From positions 1 to 28,137 of the forward strand of contig CAZHPF010000003.1 of assembly GCA_964534095.1 (NCBI GenBank): a stretch of DNA of 28,137 nt. Reading direction: 5' to 3'. The notes beneath the pieces were generated by a model. It was not told where the DNA came from and searched no databases. It worked only from the letters and a program-made list of their open reading frames with translations. Source of the stretch: CALMSM01 sp964534095. Its GTDB lineage: Bacteria > Patescibacteriota > Saccharimonadia > Saccharimonadales > CALMSM01. Shown piece by piece: positions 16,309-23,202 of the stretch (its first letter is position 1; the number at the start of each line of letters is the position of its first letter). Both the position numbers and the translations under genes were made by a program.

Positions 16309-16338
16309 ATTATACCCCACCCCTCGGAGTGTTGTCAT
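16309..16338 (-). promoter_or_regulatory. pheS promoter, -10 box close to the start codon
   Basis: On the minus strand ATGACA (-35, 16333-16338) and TATAAT (-10, 16309-16314) are separated by 18 bases. The -10 box ends 9 bases before the ATG, so transcription would begin only a few bases before the start codon. The -35 hexamer is formed by the outer end of the inverted repeat at 16334-16421. Confidence 0.6.
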
Positions 16339-16421
16339 CCTGAACTCGATTCAGAATCCAATTATTAAAGGACTTCCCTACAATTAACTGAGTTGGACTC
16401 CGGATTAGCATCCGGAATGAC
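16334..16421. repeat. Imperfect inverted-repeat element between pheS and yajQ
   Basis: The left end (16334-16360, beginning GTCATCCTGAACTCGATTC) and right end (16394-16421, ending CATCCGGAATGAC) are related inverted copies, TGGAxTC...GGAxTGAC, about 33 bases apart. Each end also folds on itself: CTGAA-CTCGA-TTCAG on the left and TCCGGAT-TAGC-ATCCGGA on the right. This resembles the dispersed TGGATTCC...GGAATGAC palindromic repeats found in many bacterial genomes. It fills most of the 146-base gap and abuts both divergent promoters. Confidence 0.65.
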
Positions 16422-16433
16422 GAAGAAAAGAGC

Positions 16434-16439
16434 TATAAT
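16434..16439 (+). promoter_or_regulatory. yajQ -10 box directly before the start codon
   Basis: A perfect TATAAT ends 6 bases before the yajQ ATG at 16446. No Shine-Dalgarno sequence is present, so a leaderless transcript is likely. I see no good -35 hexamer at the expected distance, where the right end of the inverted repeat lies. Confidence 0.5.
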
Positions 16440-16445
16440 AAGTAT

Positions 16446-16943
16446 ATGGCAAACTTTTCATTTGATATTGTATCTGACTACGACAAAGCCGAAATGAACA
16501 ATGTGTTCGACCAGACACAGCGCGAGCTCGCTAACCGGTATGATTTCAAGGGTACGCTGGCGGGGCTTGAGTGGCTCGACAGCGACAAAACAGGGCTGCT
16601 GGTGACTGGCAGCGGTGACTGGCAGGTTGATGCCATCCTCGACATCGTGCGTAAAAAACTGGCGACTCGCGGCTTGTCCCAAAAAATACTTGATTTATCT
16701 CGCGAAGCTACCGTGAGTAACCTCAAAACCGTTAAGCACGTACCGTTCCTTAAAGGGCTCGACCATGAAAAAGCCAAAAAGATTACCACAATCATTCGCG
16801 ACAAACATCCTAAAGTTAAGACCCAGATTCAGGGACAAGAGGTGCGCGCAACGAGTAACAGTAAGGATGAACTGCAAGCCGTTATGCAAGCCCTCGAAGC
16901 CACCGACTTCGATTTTCCGCTAAACTTTACCAATTTCCGCTAG
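16446..16943 (+). CDS. yajQ: YajQ family nucleotide-binding protein
   Basis: This 165-residue protein matches the YajQ/DUF520 family along its whole length. It begins MANFSFDIVSDYDKAEMNNV, followed by a helix ending ELANRYDFKGT. The middle is KKLATRGLSQKILDL, and the C-terminal repeat ends in DFDFPLNFTNFR. Family members bind nucleotides or RNA, and one in Xanthomonas binds cyclic di-GMP; the role here is unknown. The start is the ATG directly behind a TATAAT box. Its stop shares three bases with the stop of the convergent pyrD-like gene (CTAG, 16940-16943). Confidence 0.95.
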   Translation: MANFSFDIVSDYDKAEMNNVFDQTQRELANRYDFKGTLAGLEWLDSDKTGLLVTGSGDWQVDAILDIVRKKLATRGLSQKILDLSREATVSNLKTVKHVPFLKGLDHEKAKKITTIIRDKHPKVKTQIQGQEVRATSNSKDELQAVMQALEATDFDFPLNFTNFR

Positions 16944-17971
16944 GCTTCCATAGCATGGACAAATCCAACTTTGATTTGCTCTACCGTTTCGGCTTGCGTT
17001 TCGCAGCTTATCAGCTCTGGCCAGTACAAAACTGACCCTAACTGTACGGCCGAAGCCCCGAGATCCAGTCTACGCTTCACTTCCCGACCTGTTGTAACGC
17101 CCAAAACACTGACCAACTGTTCTGTACTAGCACCAGGCATTATTTGTTGTGTCTCGCGGGCGTGCAAGAGTTCCTCCCGGCCAAGCCATGTAAGAGCCGG
17201 CCCACTTTCGCCTGCTTTACCGTTATTGACTTGGATGGCAGGTGTTACGCCATCGGGCAGCATAGGTTGTTGATTTCCTAAGGTATTGCTGGTTACGCGG
17301 CCGCCTATACTTTGCGAACCAATCGTCATCTGCATGGTAGCCCTCATTTGTGCAAGGGTAAGACCCGGGCCATATTTCGGATATATCCCTGGCTGGCCAT
17401 GTCGGTTTGGCAAAGGAGCCCCCGACCGTACCATTTCATAGAACTGCCCTACAGCATCGATATCCTGATAGAAAGGAGGCCGGCCAGGCACATTAGGACA
17501 GCTCAAGTTAACCTCTACATATAATACCCCTGCTGCAAGCGCCTTTCGTCCCACTTCAAGAATCTCGCGCAGCTCTTCTAGCGGTTCACTCGTATGCGGC
17601 GAAAGGCTTAGTGCTACTTCAACCCCTTGTGAATGCCCCAGATCGATAAGATCTGGCAAACGATCTATACCGGTATCAGTACCAGGGCCTGGCAATCCTT
17701 TGGCGTTAAATCCAGCTCCAGTTTCTATATCCACATATTCGTCGCCACCTACATGTTCCCAGCCAGTATCATTTTTTATATATCCATTTCCTCCGGAGGC
17801 TTCACCTAGCTTCCAGCTTCCTAATACAACAAAACCAAGCCCTGCTTCTGTAAGGCCAGCAAACCGCGCCGCCACTGCTTCAATATCCGGATGGTTGGTC
17901 ATACCTGCCGCTGAACCAATAGGCCACGGTAGTTCTGCTCCTGCTAATTCAAACCCTTGTATCCCTTGCAT
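16940..17971 (-). CDS. pyrD: Dihydroorotate dehydrogenase-like flavoprotein
   Basis: This 343-residue TIM-barrel protein carries EVNLSCPNVPG at 153-163, matching the active-site loop of class 1 dihydroorotate dehydrogenases; Cys158 would be the catalytic base. The FMN-contacting lysine is probably Lys199 in YPKYGPG. GKAGESGPALTWLG and LDLGASAVQLGSVLYW resemble the phosphate-binding end, though the usual GGxxG segments are divergent. The start is firm: AAGGAGG lies just before ATG 17971. With pyrC about 1 kb away it may make orotate for pyrimidine synthesis. A relative acting on another substrate (dihydropyrimidine or dihydrouridine) cannot be excluded. It is divergent from a TrmB-type regulator gene. 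Confidence 0.8.
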   Translation of the reverse strand: MQGIQGFELAGAELPWPIGSAAGMTNHPDIEAVAARFAGLTEAGLGFVVLGSWKLGEASGGNGYIKNDTGWEHVGGDEYVDIETGAGFNAKGLPGPGTDTGIDRLPDLIDLGHSQGVEVALSLSPHTSEPLEELREILEVGRKALAAGVLYVEVNLSCPNVPGRPPFYQDIDAVGQFYEMVRSGAPLPNRHGQPGIYPKYGPGLTLAQMRATMQMTIGSQSIGGRVTSNTLGNQQPMLPDGVTPAIQVNNGKAGESGPALTWLGREELLHARETQQIMPGASTEQLVSVLGVTTGREVKRRLDLGASAVQLGSVLYWPELISCETQAETVEQIKVGFVHAMEA

Positions 17972-18030
17972 ATATCCTCCTTTAGTTGAATTTATGCAAA
18001 GTATGTGCCACTATATAAAAGTCGTAAAAC

Positions 18031-18051
18031 TGACGACGGTAGTCGTCGTCA
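18031..18051. promoter_or_regulatory. Palindrome between pyrD and the TrmB-type regulator, possible operator
   Basis: TGACGAC and GTCGTCA form a perfect 7-bp inverted repeat with a 7-base spacer. It sits in the 91-base gap between two divergent starts. It lies just before the regulator's ribosome site and upstream of pyrD. Its size and place fit a binding site for the adjacent regulator. The sequence does not resemble known TrmB sites, so this is inference from position. Confidence 0.45.
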
Positions 18052-18062
18052 TGGGAGTTGTT

Positions 18063-18869
18063 TTGTCTGAATCTACCTTAGAAGGTGAACTCATTAAGCT
18101 TGGTTTAAGTACTAATCAGGCAAAAATATATCTACTCTTAGTAGCACACAAAGAGCTGCGGGTTCAGGAAATCGCAAAATTATCTGGTCTACCTCGCAGT
18201 AGTGTGTATGAGTGTTTGAAGCGCCTGTTTGAATTTGGGATAGCTGAAGAAATTATAGGTGAAAGCCACAAAACAATTCGGCCTTACTCTATTGGTGTTA
18301 TGCACCATGGGCTTGACGAACAGATATTGCAAGTTAAACGGCTCAAGAAAGACCTATTCCTTTTAGAAAAAGAGCTTGAGATATGCCCGCCTGAAAAAAA
18401 TGAACAAGCCACTTCCGTGCGCTATTACAAAGACCGTTCCGGTGCTCGACAACTCTATTGGAACACGCTGGCAGCAACTACTACCGTGTACGTATTCAGT
18501 GATTGGGGACGGGGACGTTATGTAGGCATGGGGTTTTATGAGCGGTTTGTTATGGAGTCGCGGAATCGGAACATACAAGAACGCGTGTTGATTAACCCTA
18601 CTTCTTATGCACTTGAATCTATTCGTCAGTTCACCTATCCTGGATCGTCAATTTCACGCACTAAGCTCGAAGACATACGTACTCTAGACAAATCGGTTAT
18701 TGACATAAAAGGCGACACGCTTATCTACAACAATGTGCACGCAACCGTGTTTCTTAAGAACGTCCAAATTACCGGTTTTGAAGTTGAGAATCGGCACTTT
18801 GTTGATACACAACGCTCTATATTTGAAACATTATGGACTATGGCAAAACCCATTAGCGAGTATTTATAA
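18063..18869 (+). CDS. TrmB-type transcriptional regulator
   Basis: This protein of about 268 residues opens with a winged-helix domain of the TrmB type (about 5-75). LGLSTNQAKIYLLL is followed by VQEIAKLSGLPRSSVYECLKRL, the helix-turn-helix, and by the wing. A short helical linker leads to a C-terminal domain of about 150 residues (VRYYKDRSGARQLYWNTLAATTTVYVFSDWG) that probably senses a ligand or partner. I chose TTG 18063 because GGGAG lies five bases before it. ATG 18051 or ATG 18003 in the same frame are possible, but they have no ribosome site and would run through the palindrome. It lies between the pyrD-like gene and pyrC and may control one or both. Confidence 0.85.
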   Translation: MSESTLEGELIKLGLSTNQAKIYLLLVAHKELRVQEIAKLSGLPRSSVYECLKRLFEFGIAEEIIGESHKTIRPYSIGVMHHGLDEQILQVKRLKKDLFLLEKELEICPPEKNEQATSVRYYKDRSGARQLYWNTLAATTTVYVFSDWGRGRYVGMGFYERFVMESRNRNIQERVLINPTSYALESIRQFTYPGSSISRTKLEDIRTLDKSVIDIKGDTLIYNNVHATVFLKNVQITGFEVENRHFVDTQRSIFETLWTMAKPISEYL

Positions 18870-18892
18870 TCCTCGCCAGACAGCCTGTTTCT

Positions 18893-19993
18893 TTAAAAAA
18901 CGTGATGGCCTCGGGTTTCAATAACTTCTGGGTGTTTTTCTATCGGCTTGCCTTTTGTGACGATATAGCGGCCGCCGATTTTAACCTGCTGTACGCGTCC
19001 AACTGCTAGCATACCCATATAAGGGCTCCAGCCACAATCAGCTTCTACGTCTCTATCACCTATTCTACGTAACTCGTCTGTCCACGTGACTTCAGTACCA
19101 TCAAATGTAACACCCAAAATCCGTGCTGGAACCTTAAAGGTAGCATCGATGAGTCTCTCGTATCCGAGTCTATCCTGTCTCATCTGATAAAACAGCAGCG
19201 GCAAAACGTGTTCAATACCGGGCACACCAAAACAATGTCCGTGCTGGACTTCGGCTCGCATCTTTGCTTCGACCGTATGCGGGGCAAAGTCGGTCTCTAT
19301 CGCATCTATATCACCCTGATTAAGCAACCACAGTAGCTTGTCAGCTTCATCATGACGTACTAGCGGTGGCATCATTTCGGCGAATGTTCCTTCTGTCTGG
19401 ACATCATGCGAAGTTTTGAGGAGATGATGAGGAGTTACGCCTGCTGTCACGACTAGCTCTCGGTGTTTTGCGGCACGCACTAAATCAACTTGGGCACCGC
19501 TATTGACATGACATACATGCAGAGGATGTTGAACATCTTGGGCAACCAAGCCGATCATATCTTCCAAATTACCGGCACCAGGATGGAACATTACAGGTTT
19601 GTCGGGGGCGGCCTCATGCCACTCTTCGACTATTGCACGGAAGGCGGCTGCTTCATACGTATTATCGTTGCCTGTCGTAGGGTCGCCATATAATTTAAGA
19701 CCGATAGCATGCGGTGCCATATCAGTAAGGGTTCCGGGTTGATATGTTTCTGGTTGCTGACCCGCATAGAAGGCGGTCGGTATCCAGGCCTCACCTTCCG
19801 CTATTTCGTGTTTTGCCACCAAGCGGTCGAGCGAATGAACGGGCGCTCCGGGGTTGTTTGGCATATCGGCTACCAACACAAAGCCACCCAGCAGCGCCGC
19901 CCGCGTTCCGCTTTCAATTGTTTCTGCCATATTATCGCTTGGCTCACGTAAGTGCACATGCAGATCAACTGCTCCTGGCGTAATAAAACTCAT
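18893..19993 (-). CDS. pyrC: Dihydroorotase
   Basis: This 366-residue amidohydrolase has the metal ligands in order. They are HVH at 12-14 in DLHVHLREP, Lys100 in LKLYGD (the carboxylated lysine position), His137 in FHPGAG, His162 in CHVNS and Asp235 in ETDFAPH. These fit type I dihydroorotase, which closes carbamoyl-aspartate to dihydroorotate. The length is slightly below the usual 420-430. Allantoinase or dihydropyrimidinase are alternatives, but the nearby dihydroorotate dehydrogenase supports PyrC. Carbamoyl-phosphate synthase and aspartate carbamoyltransferase are not in the window. There is no ribosome site; a TATACT box ends 6 bases before the ATG. Confidence 0.9.
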   Translation of the reverse strand: MSFITPGAVDLHVHLREPSDNMAETIESGTRAALLGGFVLVADMPNNPGAPVHSLDRLVAKHEIAEGEAWIPTAFYAGQQPETYQPGTLTDMAPHAIGLKLYGDPTTGNDNTYEAAAFRAIVEEWHEAAPDKPVMFHPGAGNLEDMIGLVAQDVQHPLHVCHVNSGAQVDLVRAAKHRELVVTAGVTPHHLLKTSHDVQTEGTFAEMMPPLVRHDEADKLLWLLNQGDIDAIETDFAPHTVEAKMRAEVQHGHCFGVPGIEHVLPLLFYQMRQDRLGYERLIDATFKVPARILGVTFDGTEVTWTDELRRIGDRDVEADCGWSPYMGMLAVGRVQQVKIGGRYIVTKGKPIEKHPEVIETRGHHVF

Positions 19994-19999
19994 AGCAAA

Positions 20000-20027
20000 A
20001 GTATAGCCTGCCGGTTTTGCTTTGCAA
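20000..20027 (-). promoter_or_regulatory. pyrC promoter, -10 box directly before the start codon
   Basis: On the minus strand TTGCAA (-35, 20022-20027) and TATACT (-10, 20000-20005) are 16 bases apart. The -10 box ends 6 bases before the pyrC ATG at 19993. The mRNA would start at or next to the ATG. Confidence 0.6.
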
Positions 20028-20049
20028 GCATAAGGGGATACGAGTACGG

Positions 20050-20055
20050 TATACT
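20050..20055 (+). promoter_or_regulatory. -10 box of the GH63-type glycosidase gene
   Basis: TATACT ends 7 bases before the ATG at 20063, with no ribosome site between. It mirrors the TATACT of the divergent pyrC gene, 44 bases away. No good -35 box is visible at normal spacing; the nearest, TTGCAA at 20022, is 22 bases away. Confidence 0.45.
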
Positions 20056-20062
20056 ATCAAAG

Positions 20063-21397
20063 ATGCAAAAAGACACGGCTGAACTGCCCAACATTATTGA
20101 GCGATGCGAAGCAGTACTGCGCGCTAATGATCGCGGCAAATACACTATTCCGGCGAAAGGGCTCTACCCTCACCAATGGTTATGGGACAGTTGTTTTACA
20201 GCTATCGGCCTGCGACATATTGATATTGAACGAGCTAAGACGGAAATTCTTAGCTTGCTAGAGGGTCAGTGGCACAACGGTATGATTCCACATATGATAC
20301 TTAGCAGCTCTTCCCACTCACACGACGCCAACATATGGCGCAGTTGGCTCAACCCTAACTCGCCGGACGGTGTTTATACGAGTGGCATCACGCAGCCGCC
20401 ACTTATCGCCGAAGCAGTCGTGCAAATCGGCCAAAAGATGAAAGTCTCGGAACGACGAAGCTGGTATAAACGCGTCTATCCGTCTATTTTAGCGTATCAT
20501 CAATGGCTCTATGCCGAACGTGACCCACATCAAGAGGGCTTAGTGTTGCAAATCCATCCCTGGGAAGTCGGGCTCGACAACACACCGCCGTGGATGAGTG
20601 AGCTGCGTGATAACCAAAGAACCTGGTGGATCCGTACACTTGAGGTACTACACGCCCAGTGGCTGCCCTCTTTGTTCCGGCGCGATACGCGATTTGTGGC
20701 GGAGAGACAACGTGCGCACATAACCGACATGTTGGCCTTGTTCAGCGCACAGCGGCGCTTGCGGCGCAAAAACTACGACATACAGCGAATATTAAACCAT
20801 TCACTCTTCGCGATTGAGGATGTGACGTTTAACAGTATTTTTATGCGTGCCAACCAGCACTTACACACTATTGCCAAAACACTTCGCAACGAATTGCCGG
20901 CAACATTCGTGGCACAAGCCAAGCAAACCGAAGAAGCACTCGAAGAACTATGGGATTCTTCATCTGGCCAATATTACAGTCGCGAGTTTATTACCCATCG
21001 CCTGCTCAAAGAACCCAGCATTGCTACGCTTATTCCGCTTTACAGCGGTGCTATTTCTGAAAAACGAGCCAAGCAGCTTGTGAAGTTACTCACGGATACT
21101 CATGCGTTCGGTACAAAGTATCCAGTGCCTAGCGTTCCGCAAAACACTCCGTGGTTTGACCCATTACGCTACTGGCAAGGACCCACTTGGCTTAATACCA
21201 ATTGGCTTGTCATAGAAGGGCTAAAGCGCTACGGGTTTGACGAATTGGCTGAACAACTAACTGCCTCTAGTATTGATATGGTGAAACAATCGGGCTGTTA
21301 TGAGTATTTTAACCCTCTAGACGGGACAGGAATTGGCGCACCAAATTTTAGCTGGACGGCCGCCCTTATGATCGACCTCGTGCAGTGCAAACCATAG
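20063..21397 (+). CDS. Glycoside hydrolase of the GH63 / mannosylglycerate hydrolase type
   Basis: This 444-residue protein resembles the alpha-barrel core of GH63/MGH-like glycosidases. Recognisable blocks are HQWLWDSCFTAIGL (38-50), GMIPHM, HPWEVGLDNTPPW (165-177), YWQGPTWLNTNWLVIEGLKRYG, and YEYFNPLDGTGIGAPNFSWTAAL (413-435). By analogy with the family, Asp172 and Glu414 are the likely acid/base pair. There is no signal peptide, so it probably acts on a cytoplasmic alpha-glucoside or mannoside such as mannosylglycerate. I chose ATG 20063, directly behind a TATACT box, because upstream in-frame starts would run into pyrC. It converges with the VKOR gene across 65 bases that show no strong terminator. 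Confidence 0.85.
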   Translation: MQKDTAELPNIIERCEAVLRANDRGKYTIPAKGLYPHQWLWDSCFTAIGLRHIDIERAKTEILSLLEGQWHNGMIPHMILSSSSHSHDANIWRSWLNPNSPDGVYTSGITQPPLIAEAVVQIGQKMKVSERRSWYKRVYPSILAYHQWLYAERDPHQEGLVLQIHPWEVGLDNTPPWMSELRDNQRTWWIRTLEVLHAQWLPSLFRRDTRFVAERQRAHITDMLALFSAQRRLRRKNYDIQRILNHSLFAIEDVTFNSIFMRANQHLHTIAKTLRNELPATFVAQAKQTEEALEELWDSSSGQYYSREFITHRLLKEPSIATLIPLYSGAISEKRAKQLVKLLTDTHAFGTKYPVPSVPQNTPWFDPLRYWQGPTWLNTNWLVIEGLKRYGFDELAEQLTASSIDMVKQSGCYEYFNPLDGTGIGAPNFSWTAALMIDLVQCKP

Positions 21398-21462
21398 CCA
21401 CCCAAATTTTGCCCTATGACTACCAATACGAGCTACTGCAAAGAGGTAAGATTATTTTGTCT

Positions 21463-22089
21463 TCAGCCGCCAAAGTAGTACCAGAAGTGATTGAGAATCA
21501 GTCCCATAATTGCCAGATACCACACAATCAGTACGCCCAGATGGTTCTGGTTGGCAAATGCAACAAGCTTGTTAAGAAAAGCGGGTACGCGGAGGTACTT
21601 CCGTCGAATCGTCCACAAAAGCGAATACCAAAAGGTGGCAATAGTCACCACCCACACGATCATACAATACGGACACAGTGCCTCTATCCGATAAATAGTT
21701 TGGAACATCAGCCAATGTATAAACACAGTTGCCAGTAAGGTAGCACTAAGGAATGTGCGCCAATACCAAGCCTTTTGGCTTCGTACACCACTGAGCCACG
21801 TCACTCCGACAGTTATAAGGACAGAAAATCCAATTAACCCAATAATGGGGTTAGGAAATCCAAATGCATTGGCTTGCGAGGTGACAATCACTGAGCCGCA
21901 GGCAATAATGGGGTTAATATTACACGACGGCTGATAGCTAGGGTCTTTGAGTATAGCGATCTTGTCCATCATAAGTACAAACGAGGCCGCTAGACCAATA
22001 ATCCCGGCTACAATAAGCAACCACGGGAGCATCTTGTCCAGCTTCGAGACAGCAGTTAGTTTGCTGGGGGGTTGCTTTTTGATAGGCAC
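21463..22089 (-). CDS. Vitamin K epoxide reductase (VKOR) family thiol oxidase
   Basis: This 208-residue membrane protein has about four to five helices and the four VKOR cysteines. Cys56 and Cys64 are the loop pair (SCNINPIIACGSV), and Cys139 and Cys142 form the active CPYC. VKOR proteins regenerate DsbA-type thiol oxidases by passing electrons to quinone and so support disulfide formation outside the cell. No thioredoxin domain is fused here, so a separate DsbA-like partner is needed. I chose GTG 22089 over ATG 22107. AGGAGG lies six bases before the GTG, and the GTG follows the rmuC stop by one base. The C-terminus has an extra hydrophobic helix (VLIVWYLAIMGLILNHFWYY). Confidence 0.93.
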   Translation of the reverse strand: MPIKKQPPSKLTAVSKLDKMLPWLLIVAGIIGLAASFVLMMDKIAILKDPSYQPSCNINPIIACGSVIVTSQANAFGFPNPIIGLIGFSVLITVGVTWLSGVRSQKAWYWRTFLSATLLATVFIHWLMFQTIYRIEALCPYCMIVWVVTIATFWYSLLWTIRRKYLRVPAFLNKLVAFANQNHLGVLIVWYLAIMGLILNHFWYYFGG

Positions 22090-22090
22090 G

Positions 22091-23158
22091 TCAGGCCTCC
22101 TCTCCATCTTTAGGCTTATCTAGTATCAATGGCTCTACACTTGGACTGCTATGTGCTATTTTGACAACATCTTTATCGATTTTCCCCAGCTCTTTGTGTG
22201 CCGTGTTGTAGTGGTTAACCGTCGTACCAAGGCTGTTACCTAGTTTTTGCATAAATGTTTCGTATGCGCCGATGTGTTTACCGAGCTGTCCGACGCGTAT
22301 TTGGATTTCTTTGGCGGTTTCTTCAATTTGCAGGCTGCGAAGTCCCTGCAGCACCGTTTGTAAATATGCCATGAACGTCGTAGGACTGACGATAATGACG
22401 TTTTTATCGCGAAAGGCATACTCCAGCAAATCGCGTGCCGACGTATTTGTGATACCTACCTTATTTATGAGCAGGTCATAATAAATTGCCTCCGATGGGA
22501 TGAACATAAAAGCAAAATCCATAGTATTCTCACTAGGGCGGATGTATTTGGCTGTTTCGTCTATGCGACTTTTTAAATCAGCTTTGAACAGCTTGGCGAG
22601 CGATTCGCGTTTGTCTTTGTCTTTTTCCTCTACTAGGCGGTTGTAGTTTTCCAGACTGAATTTGCTATCTACTGGTAGTATCTTTTTATCGACGAATATA
22701 GCTGCGTCTACGATGTCGCCGTTCTTGAACGTATACTGCAGTTTGAAATGGCCGGGCGGCATAATGTTTTCGAGCACTGTTTGCAAATAGTACTCGCCCA
22801 CACCGCCGCGCTGCTTTGGGTTTTGGAGCACGTTTTGGAGTGTCTTCAGTTCGCTGGCGATATCGCCGACTTGTTGGTTGGTTTTCTCAAGTGACGTAAG
22901 TTTGGTCGTGACATCCTTAATGATCTTGGCGCTTTCCTGGAACTGGTCTACCATCTGTCTGTTTGACTGGCTTAGCTTAACATCTAGCTGTTTTTGTAGA
23001 CTGTCGCGTAGCTCGTTCATATTACTGGATATGTTAGTAAGGTCTTGCTTGAGCAACAGGGCACTGGAGCTGTCTTCTTGCGGCCGACGAGTTTTCAGCA
23101 CGACAAACAGCAACAACAAAGCATTGATAATCCCTAATACAATAACCACAATCAGCAT
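22091..23158 (-). CDS. rmuC: RmuC family DNA recombination protein
   Basis: This 355-residue protein starts with a membrane helix (about 2-22). A long coiled coil follows (about 40-110, rich in Leu, Lys, Asp and Gln). The RmuC domain opens GGVGEYYLQTVLENIMPPGHF and contains IVDAAIFVDKKILPVDSKFSLENY, AFMFIPSEAIYYDLL and VIIVSPTTFMAYLQTVLQGLRS. Those are the conserved blocks around a nuclease-like fold. In E. coli RmuC limits DNA inversions; the exact activity is unproven. No ribosome site precedes ATG 23158. A TAAAAT box ends 7 bases before it, suggesting a near-leaderless mRNA. VKOR follows after one base. Confidence 0.95.
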   Translation of the reverse strand: MLIVVIVLGIINALLLLFVVLKTRRPQEDSSSALLLKQDLTNISSNMNELRDSLQKQLDVKLSQSNRQMVDQFQESAKIIKDVTTKLTSLEKTNQQVGDIASELKTLQNVLQNPKQRGGVGEYYLQTVLENIMPPGHFKLQYTFKNGDIVDAAIFVDKKILPVDSKFSLENYNRLVEEKDKDKRESLAKLFKADLKSRIDETAKYIRPSENTMDFAFMFIPSEAIYYDLLINKVGITNTSARDLLEYAFRDKNVIIVSPTTFMAYLQTVLQGLRSLQIEETAKEIQIRVGQLGKHIGAYETFMQKLGNSLGTTVNHYNTAHKELGKIDKDVVKIAHSSPSVEPLILDKPKDGEEA

Positions 23159-23202
23159 GTCTACTATTTTACGATACGAGCAGGCAATCGCCTAGCAACA
23201 GA

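Noticed and set aside
16300..16338. A 13-residue longer PheS
   Set aside because: It would begin inside the inverted repeat and the -35 box and lacks a ribosome site. ATG 16299 fits the promoter.
17700..18062. A long N-terminal extension of the TrmB-type regulator
   Set aside because: The segment is antisense to the pyrD-like gene and has no resemblance to any regulator. The winged-helix domain begins just after TTG 18063, which has GGGAG before it.
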